Source of the DNA: Qipengyuania sp. ABI-127-1
GTDB taxonomy: Bacteria; Pseudomonadota; Alphaproteobacteria; Sphingomonadales; Sphingomonadaceae
DNA: 64,000 bases
Assembly (NCBI GenBank): GCA_022953095.1
Contig: JALJCR010000002.1
Span: 310,001 to 374,000 of the forward strand
Direction: 5' to 3'
Shown here: positions 56,236-63,640 of the stretch, piece after piece
Layout: every line of letters starts with the position of its first letter
Numbering within the stretch: position 1 is the stretch's first letter
Notes under the pieces: model-generated
Database searches by the model: none
What the model saw: only the letters and a program-made list of their open reading frames with translations
Told to the model about the DNA's origin: nothing
Program-made: the position numbers and the translations under genes

Positions 56236-56808
56236 ATGCGCATTCCGTTGATACCGACCGTGATCGTGGCGGCGGCGATCGCGACGATGATTGCGCTGGG
56301 CTTCTGGCAATTGGGCCGAATGGACGAGAAAGCAGCGCTTATCGCCCGGGCCGAGCAATCTCTGGCCATGTCGTCGGAGGTTGGATATCCCCGCGATCCC
56401 GATGCCCTGGAGGATTTCCTCTACCGGCGCACGACGATCGAATGCGTTGAAATCGAGGGCGTCACCACAGTGGCGGGCACCAGCCAGCGGGGCGAGAAGG
56501 GCGTGGCGCAGCGGGCAACCTGTTCGCTTGCCGATGGCACGAGGCTGCGGATCGATCTGGGATTCTCGCGCAATCCAGCACCGGTGGACTGGGCCGGGGG
56601 TGCGGTTCGCGGGACTATTGCCCCGGGTGGCAGGATCGTCGCCGCCGAAAGCGTTGCGGGTCTTGAATTGCTTGCTCCGCCCGATCCGCGCGATCTGCCA
56701 AATAATCACCTCGCCTATGCCGGTCAGTGGTTCTTTTTCGCGTTGACCGCGCTGGTGATCTACGTCCTCGCGCTGCGCCGCCGCTCGACCCGCGCTAGGG
56801 CGGATTAA
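56236..56808 (+). CDS. SURF1 family oxidase assembly protein
   Basis: The 190-residue protein has membrane helices at both ends (about 6-23 and 166-182) with a periplasmic domain between, as in SURF1/Shy1. GFWQLGRMDEK in the first helix and the NNHLAYAGQWFFFALTALVI end are typical. SURF1 assists heme a insertion into subunit I. It is somewhat short for the family (about 230) because the middle loop is compact. Confidence 0.92.
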   Translation: MRIPLIPTVIVAAAIATMIALGFWQLGRMDEKAALIARAEQSLAMSSEVGYPRDPDALEDFLYRRTTIECVEIEGVTTVAGTSQRGEKGVAQRATCSLADGTRLRIDLGFSRNPAPVDWAGGAVRGTIAPGGRIVAAESVAGLELLAPPDPRDLPNNHLAYAGQWFFFALTALVIYVLALRRRSTRARAD

Positions 56809-56858
56809 AGAGCCGCTTGCTTGCCCGCGCCCCTGCGCCCCGCTAACCGCCTTTTCCG

Positions 56859-58250
56859 ATGAAGTACGTCTCAACTCGCGGCAGCGCGCCCGCGCTCGAT
56901 TTCGCCGGTGTCACGCTGGCTGGCCTGGCCAGCGATGGCGGCTTGTATGTGCCCGAAGAATGGCCGCAATTCTCGCACGACGAGATCGCGGCGATGCGCG
57001 GCCTGCCCTATGCCGAACTGGCGGCGCGGGTGATGCAGCCCTTTGTGAGCGACTGCCTAAGCCCCGACCGTCTGCGCGAGCTTACGGCGAAGGCCTATGG
57101 CCGGTTTGCCCATGCGGCGGTCACCCCGCTCACCCAGCTCGACGAACGGCAATGGCTGCTCGAACTCTTCCATGGGCCGACCCTGGCGTTCAAGGATGTC
57201 GCGCTGCAACTGCTCGGCCTGCTGTTCGAGGAGTTCCTCGAGCGCGAAAATGGCAGCCTGACAATCGTCGGGGCGACCAGCGGCGATACGGGTAGCGCGG
57301 CGATCGATGCCGTGGCTGGGCTCGACCGCGTCGAGATTTTCATGCTTCACCCCAAAGGCCGCGTAAGCGATGTCCAGCGCCGCCAGATGACCACGGTGCG
57401 TGCGCCCAACGTCCACAATATCGCCATCGACGGATCGTTCGACGATGCGCAGGCGATGGTGAAGCGAATTTTTACCGATCGCGACGTTACCGCAAAGCAT
57501 CGCATCGGCGCGGTCAACTCGATCAATTGGGCGCGGCTGATGGCACAGGTGGTCTATTACTTCGCCGCGTCGCTCCAACTGGGCGCGCCGGAACGTAAAC
57601 TGGCCTTCAGCGTGCCGACGGGCAATTTCGGCGATGTCTTCGCAGGGCATGTGGCCGCGCGCATGGGCTTGCCGGTCGAGCGGCTGATCGTGGCGACCAA
57701 TGTCAACGACATCCTCCACCGTGCCCTGTCGGCGGGCGACTATTCTACCGGAAGTGTCACGCCCACTGCCGCGCCGAGCATGGACATTCAGGTAAGTTCG
57801 AATTTCGAGCGCCTGTTGTACGACGTCGGCGGGCGCGATGGCGCGGCCATGGCGGAACAGATGCGTGGCTTTGAAGCCGAGAGGGCGATGCGCCTTACCA
57901 ATGCGCAGCAGGAAGGCGCCTCTGCCCTATTTACCAGCATGCGCGCCGACGAGAACGATATGGCGCGTGCGATGCGCTGGGCCTGCGAAAATTGCGCGGA
58001 GATCGTCGATCCGCACACTGCGATCGGCCTGCATGCCGCGCGCGAAAGCGATTTGCCGCCTGACGTGTCCACCGTCACGCTGGCGACCGCGCATCCGGCG
58101 AAATTTCCGGACGCGGTGGAGCGCGCCACAGGTACGCGCCCCGCGCTTCCGACACGAGTGGGTGATCTGTTCGCGCGCGAAGAGGCCTATACCGAACTGC
58201 CCGGCACCTATGAGGCGGTGCGCGACCATATCCTGGATCACGCGTCGTGA
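56859..58250 (+). CDS. thrC: threonine synthase
   Basis: The 463-residue PLP enzyme starts MKYVSTRGSAPALDFAGVTL and has the PLP lysine in FHGPTLAFKDVALQLLG (Lys112). GATSGDTGSAAIDAVAG and VPTGNFGDVFAGHVAARMGL are other fold-type II motifs. It makes threonine from phosphohomoserine. It follows the SURF1 gene by 50 nt with no clear terminator, so cotranscription with the cox genes is possible, as in related genomes. Confidence 0.97.
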   Translation: MKYVSTRGSAPALDFAGVTLAGLASDGGLYVPEEWPQFSHDEIAAMRGLPYAELAARVMQPFVSDCLSPDRLRELTAKAYGRFAHAAVTPLTQLDERQWLLELFHGPTLAFKDVALQLLGLLFEEFLERENGSLTIVGATSGDTGSAAIDAVAGLDRVEIFMLHPKGRVSDVQRRQMTTVRAPNVHNIAIDGSFDDAQAMVKRIFTDRDVTAKHRIGAVNSINWARLMAQVVYYFAASLQLGAPERKLAFSVPTGNFGDVFAGHVAARMGLPVERLIVATNVNDILHRALSAGDYSTGSVTPTAAPSMDIQVSSNFERLLYDVGGRDGAAMAEQMRGFEAERAMRLTNAQQEGASALFTSMRADENDMARAMRWACENCAEIVDPHTAIGLHAARESDLPPDVSTVTLATAHPAKFPDAVERATGTRPALPTRVGDLFAREEAYTELPGTYEAVRDHILDHAS

Positions 58251-58293
58251 GCCAATGCGCAACCAACTCCCTTGCCCTTGGGGAGGGGAGATA

Positions 58294-59184
58294 ATGGCCG
58301 AACTGCGCCGCAATCCTGTCCTGATGATAGGCGAGGGCTGGGATGCCTATCGCCTGCTCGACAGCGGGCATGGCCGCAAGTTGGAAGCGTATGGTCCCTA
58401 CCGCTTCATCCGGCCCGAACCGCAGGCCATGTGGTCGCCCCGGCTGGAGCAATGGGATGCGCATGGCGAATTCGTCCCCGGCAGTGACGAGGATGGCGGC
58501 GGGCGCTGGCACTATTCCAAACCGGTTTCTGACGATGGGTGGGAGCTTGGCTGGGGCGAGGAGGCGCGCTTCACCGCCCAGTGCACACCGTTTCGTCATC
58601 TGGGCTTCTTTCCCGATATGGCGCCGGTGTGGGACTGGATGGGTAACCAGCTCGAAGGCTGCACCGACGCCGAAACCATGAATCTGTTCGGCTATACCGG
58701 TGTCGGCACGCAGGCGCTGTCGCGCTTCGGGCGCGTGACCCATGTCGATGCGAGCAAGAAGTCGGTCGGCCAGGCGCGCGAGAACGCGGCGCTGGCGGGC
58801 CTCGAAAATCGGCCGATTCGCTGGCTGGTCGAGGATGCCGTGAAATACACCGCGCGCGAAGTTCGCCGCCGGAGGCGGTACGATGGAATCATTCTCGATC
58901 CGCCCAAATTCGGACGCGGCCCGGATGGCGAGGTCTGGCGGCTGGAAGAGGGTCTGCCCGGGCTCGTTTCCGATTGTCGCCAGTTGCTCGATGCCGACAG
59001 CCGGTTTCTCTTCCTTACCGTTTATGCCGTGCGGATGAGCAGCCTCGCGCTGGCGGGCCTGCTCAATGAGGTCTGCGAAGGGCTTCCCGGCACGATCGAG
59101 CATGGCGACCTTGCCGTGCAAGAGGACGAATCGCGCCGACTGCTCCCGACCGCGATCTTCGCGCGCTGGTCGAATCCGCGCTAA
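58294..59184 (+). CDS. class I SAM-dependent methyltransferase (RlmI/K-like)
   Basis: ATG 58294, with GGGAGGGGAGATA upstream, gives 296 residues. SAM motif I is MNLFGYTGVGTQALSRFG, followed by THVDASKKSVGQARENAALA and YDGIILDPPKFGRGPDG (motif IV, DPPKF). The resemblance is to RlmI/RlmK-type rRNA cytosine/guanine methyltransferases, but the N-terminal domain is not a clear PUA. The rRNA target is inferred from the DPPKF family. Confidence 0.88.
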   Translation: MAELRRNPVLMIGEGWDAYRLLDSGHGRKLEAYGPYRFIRPEPQAMWSPRLEQWDAHGEFVPGSDEDGGGRWHYSKPVSDDGWELGWGEEARFTAQCTPFRHLGFFPDMAPVWDWMGNQLEGCTDAETMNLFGYTGVGTQALSRFGRVTHVDASKKSVGQARENAALAGLENRPIRWLVEDAVKYTAREVRRRRRYDGIILDPPKFGRGPDGEVWRLEEGLPGLVSDCRQLLDADSRFLFLTVYAVRMSSLALAGLLNEVCEGLPGTIEHGDLAVQEDESRRLLPTAIFARWSNPR

Positions 59185-59194
59185 AGCGCCCGCA

Positions 59195-59569
59195 ATGAAC
59201 GATTCGCTGATCCTCGAAGTGGCCGATTTCGAGCACGACGTGCTCACCGGCATTTATTCCGAAGAAACCGGCCGCCCCCAGCCGCTGCGCTTTACCATTC
59301 AGGTGCGGATGAAACCGCTCGACCACTACGATGCGGATACACCGCTCGACGATTCGAAGAACTACATGGATCTGAAGTTCGCCGCGTCCGATGCCTTGCC
59401 TGAGGGCGTGCATTTCAAATTGATCGAAGCGGTGGCCGACCACGTCTGCGAAACCCTGTTCCTGCAAGACAAGCGCGTCGAGGCGGTAACGGTAAAAATC
59501 GTCAAGCTGGCAATTGCCGAGGCGGGTGAGAAGATCGGCATCACCCTCCACCGCGAGCGCCGCGAATGA
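59195..59569 (+). CDS. dihydroneopterin aldolase family protein
   Basis: The 124-residue protein resembles FolB: EVADFEHDVLTGIYSEETGR and RFTIQVRMKPLDHYDADTPL with a conserved VKIVKLAIAEAGEKIGITL end. FolB cleaves dihydroneopterin in folate synthesis, but the usual GxxxxE catalytic residues are less clear here, so a related function is possible. Its TGA overlaps the ATG of the following gene (ATGA). Confidence 0.82.
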   Translation: MNDSLILEVADFEHDVLTGIYSEETGRPQPLRFTIQVRMKPLDHYDADTPLDDSKNYMDLKFAASDALPEGVHFKLIEAVADHVCETLFLQDKRVEAVTVKIVKLAIAEAGEKIGITLHRERRE

Positions 59570-59865
59570 AACGTATTTCGGTCGACGGATTGCCCGACGA
59601 CCCGCTCGCCGCCGCGGGTGTTTTTCACCAACATTGGCTGGCCCATGTCGAAGGCAGGCTGACAGCGGGAGAGGATGTCTTGCTTCTCCTGCCACCGACA
59701 GATCACGGCCATCGCGAATGGCGGCTGGCGATCGTCGCGGGGCTGGCGCGCAAGCACGCGCCCCGGCGGATCAATATGGTTGCCGGCCAAGGAGAAGCCG
59801 TAGACGCTACCGAAGCGTATCTTGTCGGCGCGCCCGGGATTACCGGTCAGTATCTCGAAATCTGA
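59566..59865 (+). CDS. short unrecognised protein coupled to folB-like gene
   Basis: The 99-residue protein has no signal peptide. It has a Rossmann-like alternation (EDVLLLLPPTDHGHREWRLA, then RRINMVAGQGEAVDATEAYL) but no full nucleotide motif. It starts in a 4-nt overlap with the FolB-like gene, so it is translated together with it. I cannot assign a function. Confidence 0.7.
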   Translation: MKRISVDGLPDDPLAAAGVFHQHWLAHVEGRLTAGEDVLLLLPPTDHGHREWRLAIVAGLARKHAPRRINMVAGQGEAVDATEAYLVGAPGITGQYLEI

Positions 59866-60008
59866 GCCACGAGCGCACACTGCTTCGGACCTGCGGAGCA
59901 GCGCTCTCGAGGCCGACGATGATGCGATGCGCGACCGGATATCGGTTGCGGGTTCCTGAAGGAGGATCGCGACCGCTGCGATCCGGCATGGTGGAAAAAC
60001 GGTTCTTG

Positions 60009-60022
60009 TTGATCGGGATCAA
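60009..60022 (+). promoter_or_regulatory. FNR/FixK-type binding site
   Basis: TTGATCGGGATCAA is another exact TTGAT-N4-ATCAA match in the 207-nt gap before the small membrane-protein gene at 60073. Its centre is 57 nt upstream of that start. A TSS near 60057 would fit a class II site, although the -10 (about 60045-60050) is weak. Confidence 0.78.
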
Positions 60023-60072
60023 GGACCGTGTCCGGGCTTCGGCGCATCCATTGGAACGCAAAGGAGCTGACC

Positions 60073-60297
60073 ATGTCGAAGCGCCTCACCCGTGAACTTG
60101 TTGCCAGGCACGCCGTCGCCGCGTGCGAGGTGGAGCGCGGGTTCGATTTGCCGAGGTGGCTCTATATCATGACGGTGGCACTTTATCTGGCCTTCCTCGC
60201 CATGATGGCGGCGGGGCTATCCATATCAGAACCGATTTTTCCGGGGTTCGTCTTGGACTGGGGTCTCTCTGAAAGGACGATTGCCGCGTTGACCTGA
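60073..60297 (+). CDS. small single-helix membrane protein, likely FNR-controlled
   Basis: ATG 60073, behind AAGGAG, gives 74 residues: a polar N terminus (SKRLTRELVARHAVAACEVE), one membrane helix (about 29-49), and a C-terminal periplasmic or cytoplasmic tail (ISEPIFPGFVLDWGLSERTI). No family is recognised. It sits between an exact FNR box and a strong terminator, so it is a stand-alone, oxygen-regulated unit. Confidence 0.75.
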   Translation: MSKRLTRELVARHAVAACEVERGFDLPRWLYIMTVALYLAFLAMMAAGLSISEPIFPGFVLDWGLSERTIAALT

Positions 60298-60317
60298 GCG
60301 CGCGGCAAGCCGGGGGG

Positions 60318-60354
60318 AAGCGCGGAACCGGGCAACCGGTTCCGCGCTTTTTCG
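60318..60354 (+). terminator. strong intrinsic terminator
   Basis: AAGCGCGGAACCGG (60318-60331) pairs perfectly with CCGGTTCCGCGCTT (60336-60349) over a GCAA loop, and TTTTT follows. It ends the FNR-controlled gene. Confidence 0.93.
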
Positions 60355-60370
60355 TTTGCTCCTCCGCCTG

Positions 60371-60889
60371 CTAGCGAATTTGCGCGCGCAATCGCTCGAG
60401 TACCGCGTCTTCCTCGGCCACCAGCGCAATCACGACATTACGGGCGGCCTCAATGGCCTCGGCGTCCTGCGCCTGCACACGCGCGGCGGTATAGAGGATG
60501 TCGAGGTCGCCCAGCGCGACAGCCGAATTGCTGCGTGCCGAATCGAGATCGGCCAGCGCAACCTGCGCTGCCGCCCAGCTGTCGCTCCCTATGCTGCTGC
60601 CGACTGCGGCCCCCACCATGCGTTCTGCATCCGGCACCGCGCCGAAGAAATCGGCATGTGAGCTGCGGACCTGCCCGACCAGAGCCGCGAGCCGCGTGTC
60701 GAGGTCGCCCGTGAGATCGGTTTCCACCTCGGGAACGTCGAGCGTTCGCCCCGGTACCGGCTGGAAGGTGCCTTCGGCGCGCTCTACGTCGCGAACTGCG
60801 AGCGAGGGATAGCGATCCGAGGCGGTACCGGCGCATCCGGCGAGCAACGAAGCACATAAGGGGGCGACAATAAGCTTGCGATCGATCAT
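60371..60889 (-). CDS. putative lipoprotein, unrecognised
   Basis: Beginning at the internal ATG (about 60889; an ATG four codons earlier is possible) it gives 172 residues. The signal IDRKLIVAPLCASLLAGC has a lipobox LAGC, so it is probably a lipidated outer- or inner-membrane protein. The mature part has long helical segments (AAQVALADLDSARSNSAVAL and RNVVIALVAEEDAVLERLRA) that suggest a coiled coil. No family is recognised. Confidence 0.75.
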   Translation of the reverse strand: MIDRKLIVAPLCASLLAGCAGTASDRYPSLAVRDVERAEGTFQPVPGRTLDVPEVETDLTGDLDTRLAALVGQVRSSHADFFGAVPDAERMVGAAVGSSIGSDSWAAAQVALADLDSARSNSAVALGDLDILYTAARVQAQDAEAIEAARNVVIALVAEEDAVLERLRAQIR

Positions 60890-60954
60890 CGTGCCCTCCA
60901 TATCACGACCTCCGCAGCGCGCCAGCGAGGATGCAATTTTCCTCTTGGCAAGCG

Positions 60955-60983
60955 TTGACTTGGCCCCGCCTTTCGCTTAACGG
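60955..60983 (+). promoter_or_regulatory. sigma70-type promoter for rplU-rpmA
   Basis: TTGACT (60955-60960) and TAACGG (60978-60983) are 17 nt apart. The -35 matches well and the -10 moderately. This leaves a leader of about 100 nt before rplU at 61092. Confidence 0.55.
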
Positions 60984-61091
60984 CACGCTTCTTTCCGGGG
61001 CTGCCATAGGCGGCCAGACGGGCGCGCCGTTTATTCGCAAGAGTTCGTCTTGTGGGTTAGGGCACAGCAATTTGAACGAGAGATACGTACC

Positions 61092-61550
61092 ATGTTCGCA
61101 GTAGTGCGCACGGGCGGCAAGCAGTACCGGGTTGCCGCCGGAGACAAGATCGCGGTTGAGAAGCTGGCTGGTGAAGCCGGCGATACCATTACGCTGGGCG
61201 ACGTCCTGCTCGCAGGCGAAGGCGACACGCTTTCGGATGCCGGCAAGGTCACCGTTTCGGCGGAGATCATTGCGCAGGCAAAGAGCGAGAAGGTCGTCGT
61301 TTTCAAGAAGCGCCGCCGCCACAATTATCGCCGCAAGAACGGCCACCGTCAGCAGATGACCCTGCTCCGCATCACCGATGTCGGCAGTGGCACGGCCAAA
61401 AAGGCCGCGCCGAAGAAGGAAGCTGCTCCGAAGGCCGATGCCGCGGAGAAGAAGGCTGCTCCGAAGAAGGAAGCCGCCGAGAAGAAGGCTCCGGCCAAAA
61501 AGGCAGCGCCCAAGAAGGCCGCCGCCAAAAAGACCGAAGACAAGAAGTAA
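61092..61550 (+). CDS. rplU: 50S ribosomal protein L21 with a Lys/Ala-rich tail
   Basis: The 152-residue protein has the L21 core ([40 protein letters not shown]) over about 100 residues. Then comes a roughly 50-residue tail of near-repeats of AAPKKEAA and [10 protein letters not shown]. The core is normal; the tail is absent from E. coli L21 (103 residues). It is the first gene of the rplU-rpmA operon, with rpmA 12 nt after. Confidence 0.96.
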   Translation: MFAVVRTGGKQYRVAAGDKIAVEKLAGEAGDTITLGDVLLAGEGDTLSDAGKVTVSAEIIAQAKSEKVVVFKKRRRHNYRRKNGHRQQMTLLRITDVGSGTAKKAAPKKEAAPKADAAEKKAAPKKEAAEKKAPAKKAAPKKAAAKKTEDKK

Positions 61551-61562
61551 GGAGCACGGACG

Positions 61563-61832
61563 ATGGCACATAAAAAAGCAGGCGGTTCGTCGCGCAACGG
61601 TCGTGATTCGGCCGGTCGTCGCCTTGGTGTGAAGAAGTTCGGCAGCGAGAACGTCGTCGCCGGGAACATCATTGTGCGCCAGCGCGGCACCAAGTTCTAT
61701 CCGGGCACCAATGTCGGCATGGGCAAGGATCACACCCTGTTCGCCCTTACCGACGGTATTGTGCGCTTCCACAAGGGCAAGCTCGACCGAAAGTTCGTCT
61801 CGGTCGACATGATGGCCGAAGCCGCCGAATAA
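61563..61832 (+). CDS. rpmA: 50S ribosomal protein L27
   Basis: The 89-residue protein begins [20 protein letters not shown] and has [20 protein letters not shown] and [18 protein letters not shown], the full L27 sequence. The N terminus lies at the peptidyl-transferase centre. No N-terminal extension for proteolytic trimming (as in Firmicutes) is present. A hairpin terminator lies about 70 nt downstream. Confidence 0.97.
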   Translation: MAHKKAGGSSRNGRDSAGRRLGVKKFGSENVVAGNIIVRQRGTKFYPGTNVGMGKDHTLFALTDGIVRFHKGKLDRKFVSVDMMAEAAE

Positions 61833-61901
61833 CCGGACGCTCCGATAACGGGATCGTCCAAACGGGACGGTCCCAGCCGGGTCCATGATCCGGCAACCGA
61901 A

Positions 61902-61930
61902 GAGGGAGATGGGGCCAACCCGTCTCCCTC
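61902..61930 (+). terminator. likely terminator of rplU-rpmA
   Basis: GAGGGAGATGGG (61902-61913) and CCCGTCTCCCTC (61919-61930) form a 12-bp stem with one G-U pair. The loop is GCCAA. A weak T-rich tract (TTGTCGTTT) follows. Confidence 0.65.
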
Positions 61931-62040
61931 TTGTCGTTTCTCCCTCTTCGATTTCGCTGGCGAAACCTTGTTTCGTCATCACGCAATTGTCACGCGTCCG
62001 GCCTAGGAGCCCGGAGCGTGGATCCAAGGGGAGAATACCG

Positions 62041-62586
62041 ATGTTCCATGTAACCGAGAGGCTGCTGTTGCGGCCTGCCTGGCCCGAAGATGCGGATGCG
62101 CTGTTCGGTGGCATTGCCGACGAAGCCATCGTGCGCAATCTTGCCCGTGCGCCCTGGCCCTATCTCCCCAAACATGCGCGTGAATTCGTCATGCAGGCGC
62201 AGGACCCGCACTTTCCGCGCTTCCTGATTACGCTGCCCACCCAGTCGGGATCGGAAGTGATCGGGTGCATTGGCATCCATCCAATGGGCAATGGCGATGT
62301 TGAGTTAGGCTATTGGGTTGCCCGTCACCGCTGGGGGCACGGCTTTGCGAGCGAGGCCGCGCGCGGTGTGCTGGACGTGGCAAAGCTGCTCGGTCACACG
62401 CGGATCGTGGCGGGGCACTTCATCGACAATCCCGCTTCGGGGCGCGTCTTGCGCAAAATCGGCTTCGTACCGACAGGCAAGGTCGCCAAGCGGCATAGCT
62501 GCGGCCGTGGCGAAGATGCCGACTGCGCGCTCTATCGGCTCGATCTTGACGACAATGCCGCCATCGCTCCGCAAATGGCGGCGTGA
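62041..62586 (+). CDS. GNAT acetyltransferase (RimJ/RimL type)
   Basis: The 181-residue protein has the RimJ/RimL pattern: RLLLRPAWPEDADALFGG, IGCIGIHPMGNGDVELGYWV, then the acetyl-CoA loop RHRWGHGFASEAARGVLDVA, and FIDNPASGRVLRKIGFVPTG. The acceptor may be a protein N terminus or a small molecule. It stands alone and is followed by a bidirectional terminator. Confidence 0.9.
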   Translation: MFHVTERLLLRPAWPEDADALFGGIADEAIVRNLARAPWPYLPKHAREFVMQAQDPHFPRFLITLPTQSGSEVIGCIGIHPMGNGDVELGYWVARHRWGHGFASEAARGVLDVAKLLGHTRIVAGHFIDNPASGRVLRKIGFVPTGKVAKRHSCGRGEDADCALYRLDLDDNAAIAPQMAA

Positions 62587-62595
62587 ACAAAGCAA

Positions 62596-62628
62596 AAGGC
62601 CCCGCCGGCGATGTGCTGGCGGGGCCTT
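62596..62628. terminator. bidirectional terminator
   Basis: AAGGCCCCGCC (62596-62606) and GGCGGGGCCTT (62618-62628) form an 11-bp stem with an 11-nt loop. Both sides have short A/T tracts (AAAA before on the plus strand), so it can serve both converging genes. Confidence 0.75.
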
Positions 62629-62646
62629 ATCCTCTTTGAAGGCCGC

Positions 62647-63528
62647 TTACTCCGCAGGCATCAAGGCGTCTTCGAAATCGCCTTCATAGAGCTTGATGAG
62701 CTTGCGATCGTCATGGTCCCACGGATGGAAGCCGGGCTTGAAGTAAGCCAGCCATGCGGGGAAAATGCGGCGGACCACGCCAGGGCTCACGGTCAGGTAC
62801 TTGAACAGGCCCCATTTGGCTTTCCAGCCGGTGATACCATCCTGTTTCAACAGTTCGAGCGAATCGGTCCAACGGTTCTTGAAGAAGCGCGCGGTAACGC
62901 TGATCATCACCAGGCTGCGAACCTTCCACCGCTTCCAGCCCGACCAGCCCCGCGTGGCGTGAAGCCATGTGTCATAGGCGACGCCCTTATGTTCGATTTC
63001 CTCGGCCGCATGCCAGCGCCACATGTCGCGCACTTCGGGATCGGCCTCGGCGAAATGCTTTGGATTGGCGAGAAATTCGGCAGCCATCATCGCGGTGTAG
63101 TGTTCCAGCGCCATGGTCACGGCCAGATTGGCGATCGCCGGGCGATCCTTGGTTAGCGCAAGCATTTCGGCCACGCGCGCATCGATGGCCTTGATGTCGT
63201 AACCGGCATCTTCGGCCAGGCGATTGAAGGCGATATGCTCGCGCGTGTGGTTGATTTCCTGTTTGATGAAGGCGCGAATTTCGGCCTCGAGCTTGGGGTC
63301 GGCGCCTTCGCGATGTGCCTTGACCGCTTCGATGAAGAAGGCCTCGCCCCGCGGGAAGGTCGCCGAAAGCGCATTGTGCCAGGCCGTGCCGAACGGCTCG
63401 CCCGCCCACCAACGGCGCGGGCTGGTGCTGCGGTTGAAACGTTCATCGCGTACAGTGATCGTCAGGTCGGCCGGTGTCGGCGCGGCTTTACGAACGGTGG
63501 TATCGATCGAAACAGGGGCGTTCATCAT
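62647..63528 (-). CDS. metal-dependent hydrolase family protein (PF10118 type)
   Basis: The 293-residue protein has four His/Glu helices that look like a dimetal site: PRGEAFFIEAVKAHREG, EINHTREHIAFNRLAED, VTMALEHYTAMMAAEFLAN and WRWHAAEEIEHKGVAYDTWL. This is the COG3687/PF10118 family, described as predicted metal-dependent hydrolases but with a ferritin-like pattern. It is divergent from a TetR-type gene, and operator-like repeats overlap its promoter region, so it is probably repressed by that regulator. Confidence 0.9.
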   Translation of the reverse strand: MMNAPVSIDTTVRKAAPTPADLTITVRDERFNRSTSPRRWWAGEPFGTAWHNALSATFPRGEAFFIEAVKAHREGADPKLEAEIRAFIKQEINHTREHIAFNRLAEDAGYDIKAIDARVAEMLALTKDRPAIANLAVTMALEHYTAMMAAEFLANPKHFAEADPEVRDMWRWHAAEEIEHKGVAYDTWLHATRGWSGWKRWKVRSLVMISVTARFFKNRWTDSLELLKQDGITGWKAKWGLFKYLTVSPGVVRRIFPAWLAYFKPGFHPWDHDDRKLIKLYEGDFEDALMPAE

Positions 63529-63544
63529 GGGCTCCGCTGAATTA

Positions 63545-63587
63545 ACTTACATCAGTGTAAGTAAGCACTACTTACACCACTGTCAAT
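63545..63587. promoter_or_regulatory. two operator-like inverted repeats between a hydrolase and a TetR gene
   Basis: ACTTACA-TCAG-TGTAAGT (63545-63562) is a perfect 7-bp inverted repeat. A second, imperfect copy (ACTTACA-CCAC-TGTCAAT, 63570-63587) follows 25 bp later centre to centre. Two sites between divergent genes suit a TetR-family dimer controlling itself and the hydrolase gene. Confidence 0.8.
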
Positions 63588-63640
63588 AAAAAGTGGCGGT
63601 GGCTTTCCAGCACCGGATCGATGGGCTAGTCCTCCCGCAT

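Noticed and set aside
57838..58293. Longer upstream start for the RlmI/K-like methyltransferase
   Set aside because: The extended frame overlaps thrC in another reading frame, lacks similarity, and ATG 58294 has a strong ribosome site.
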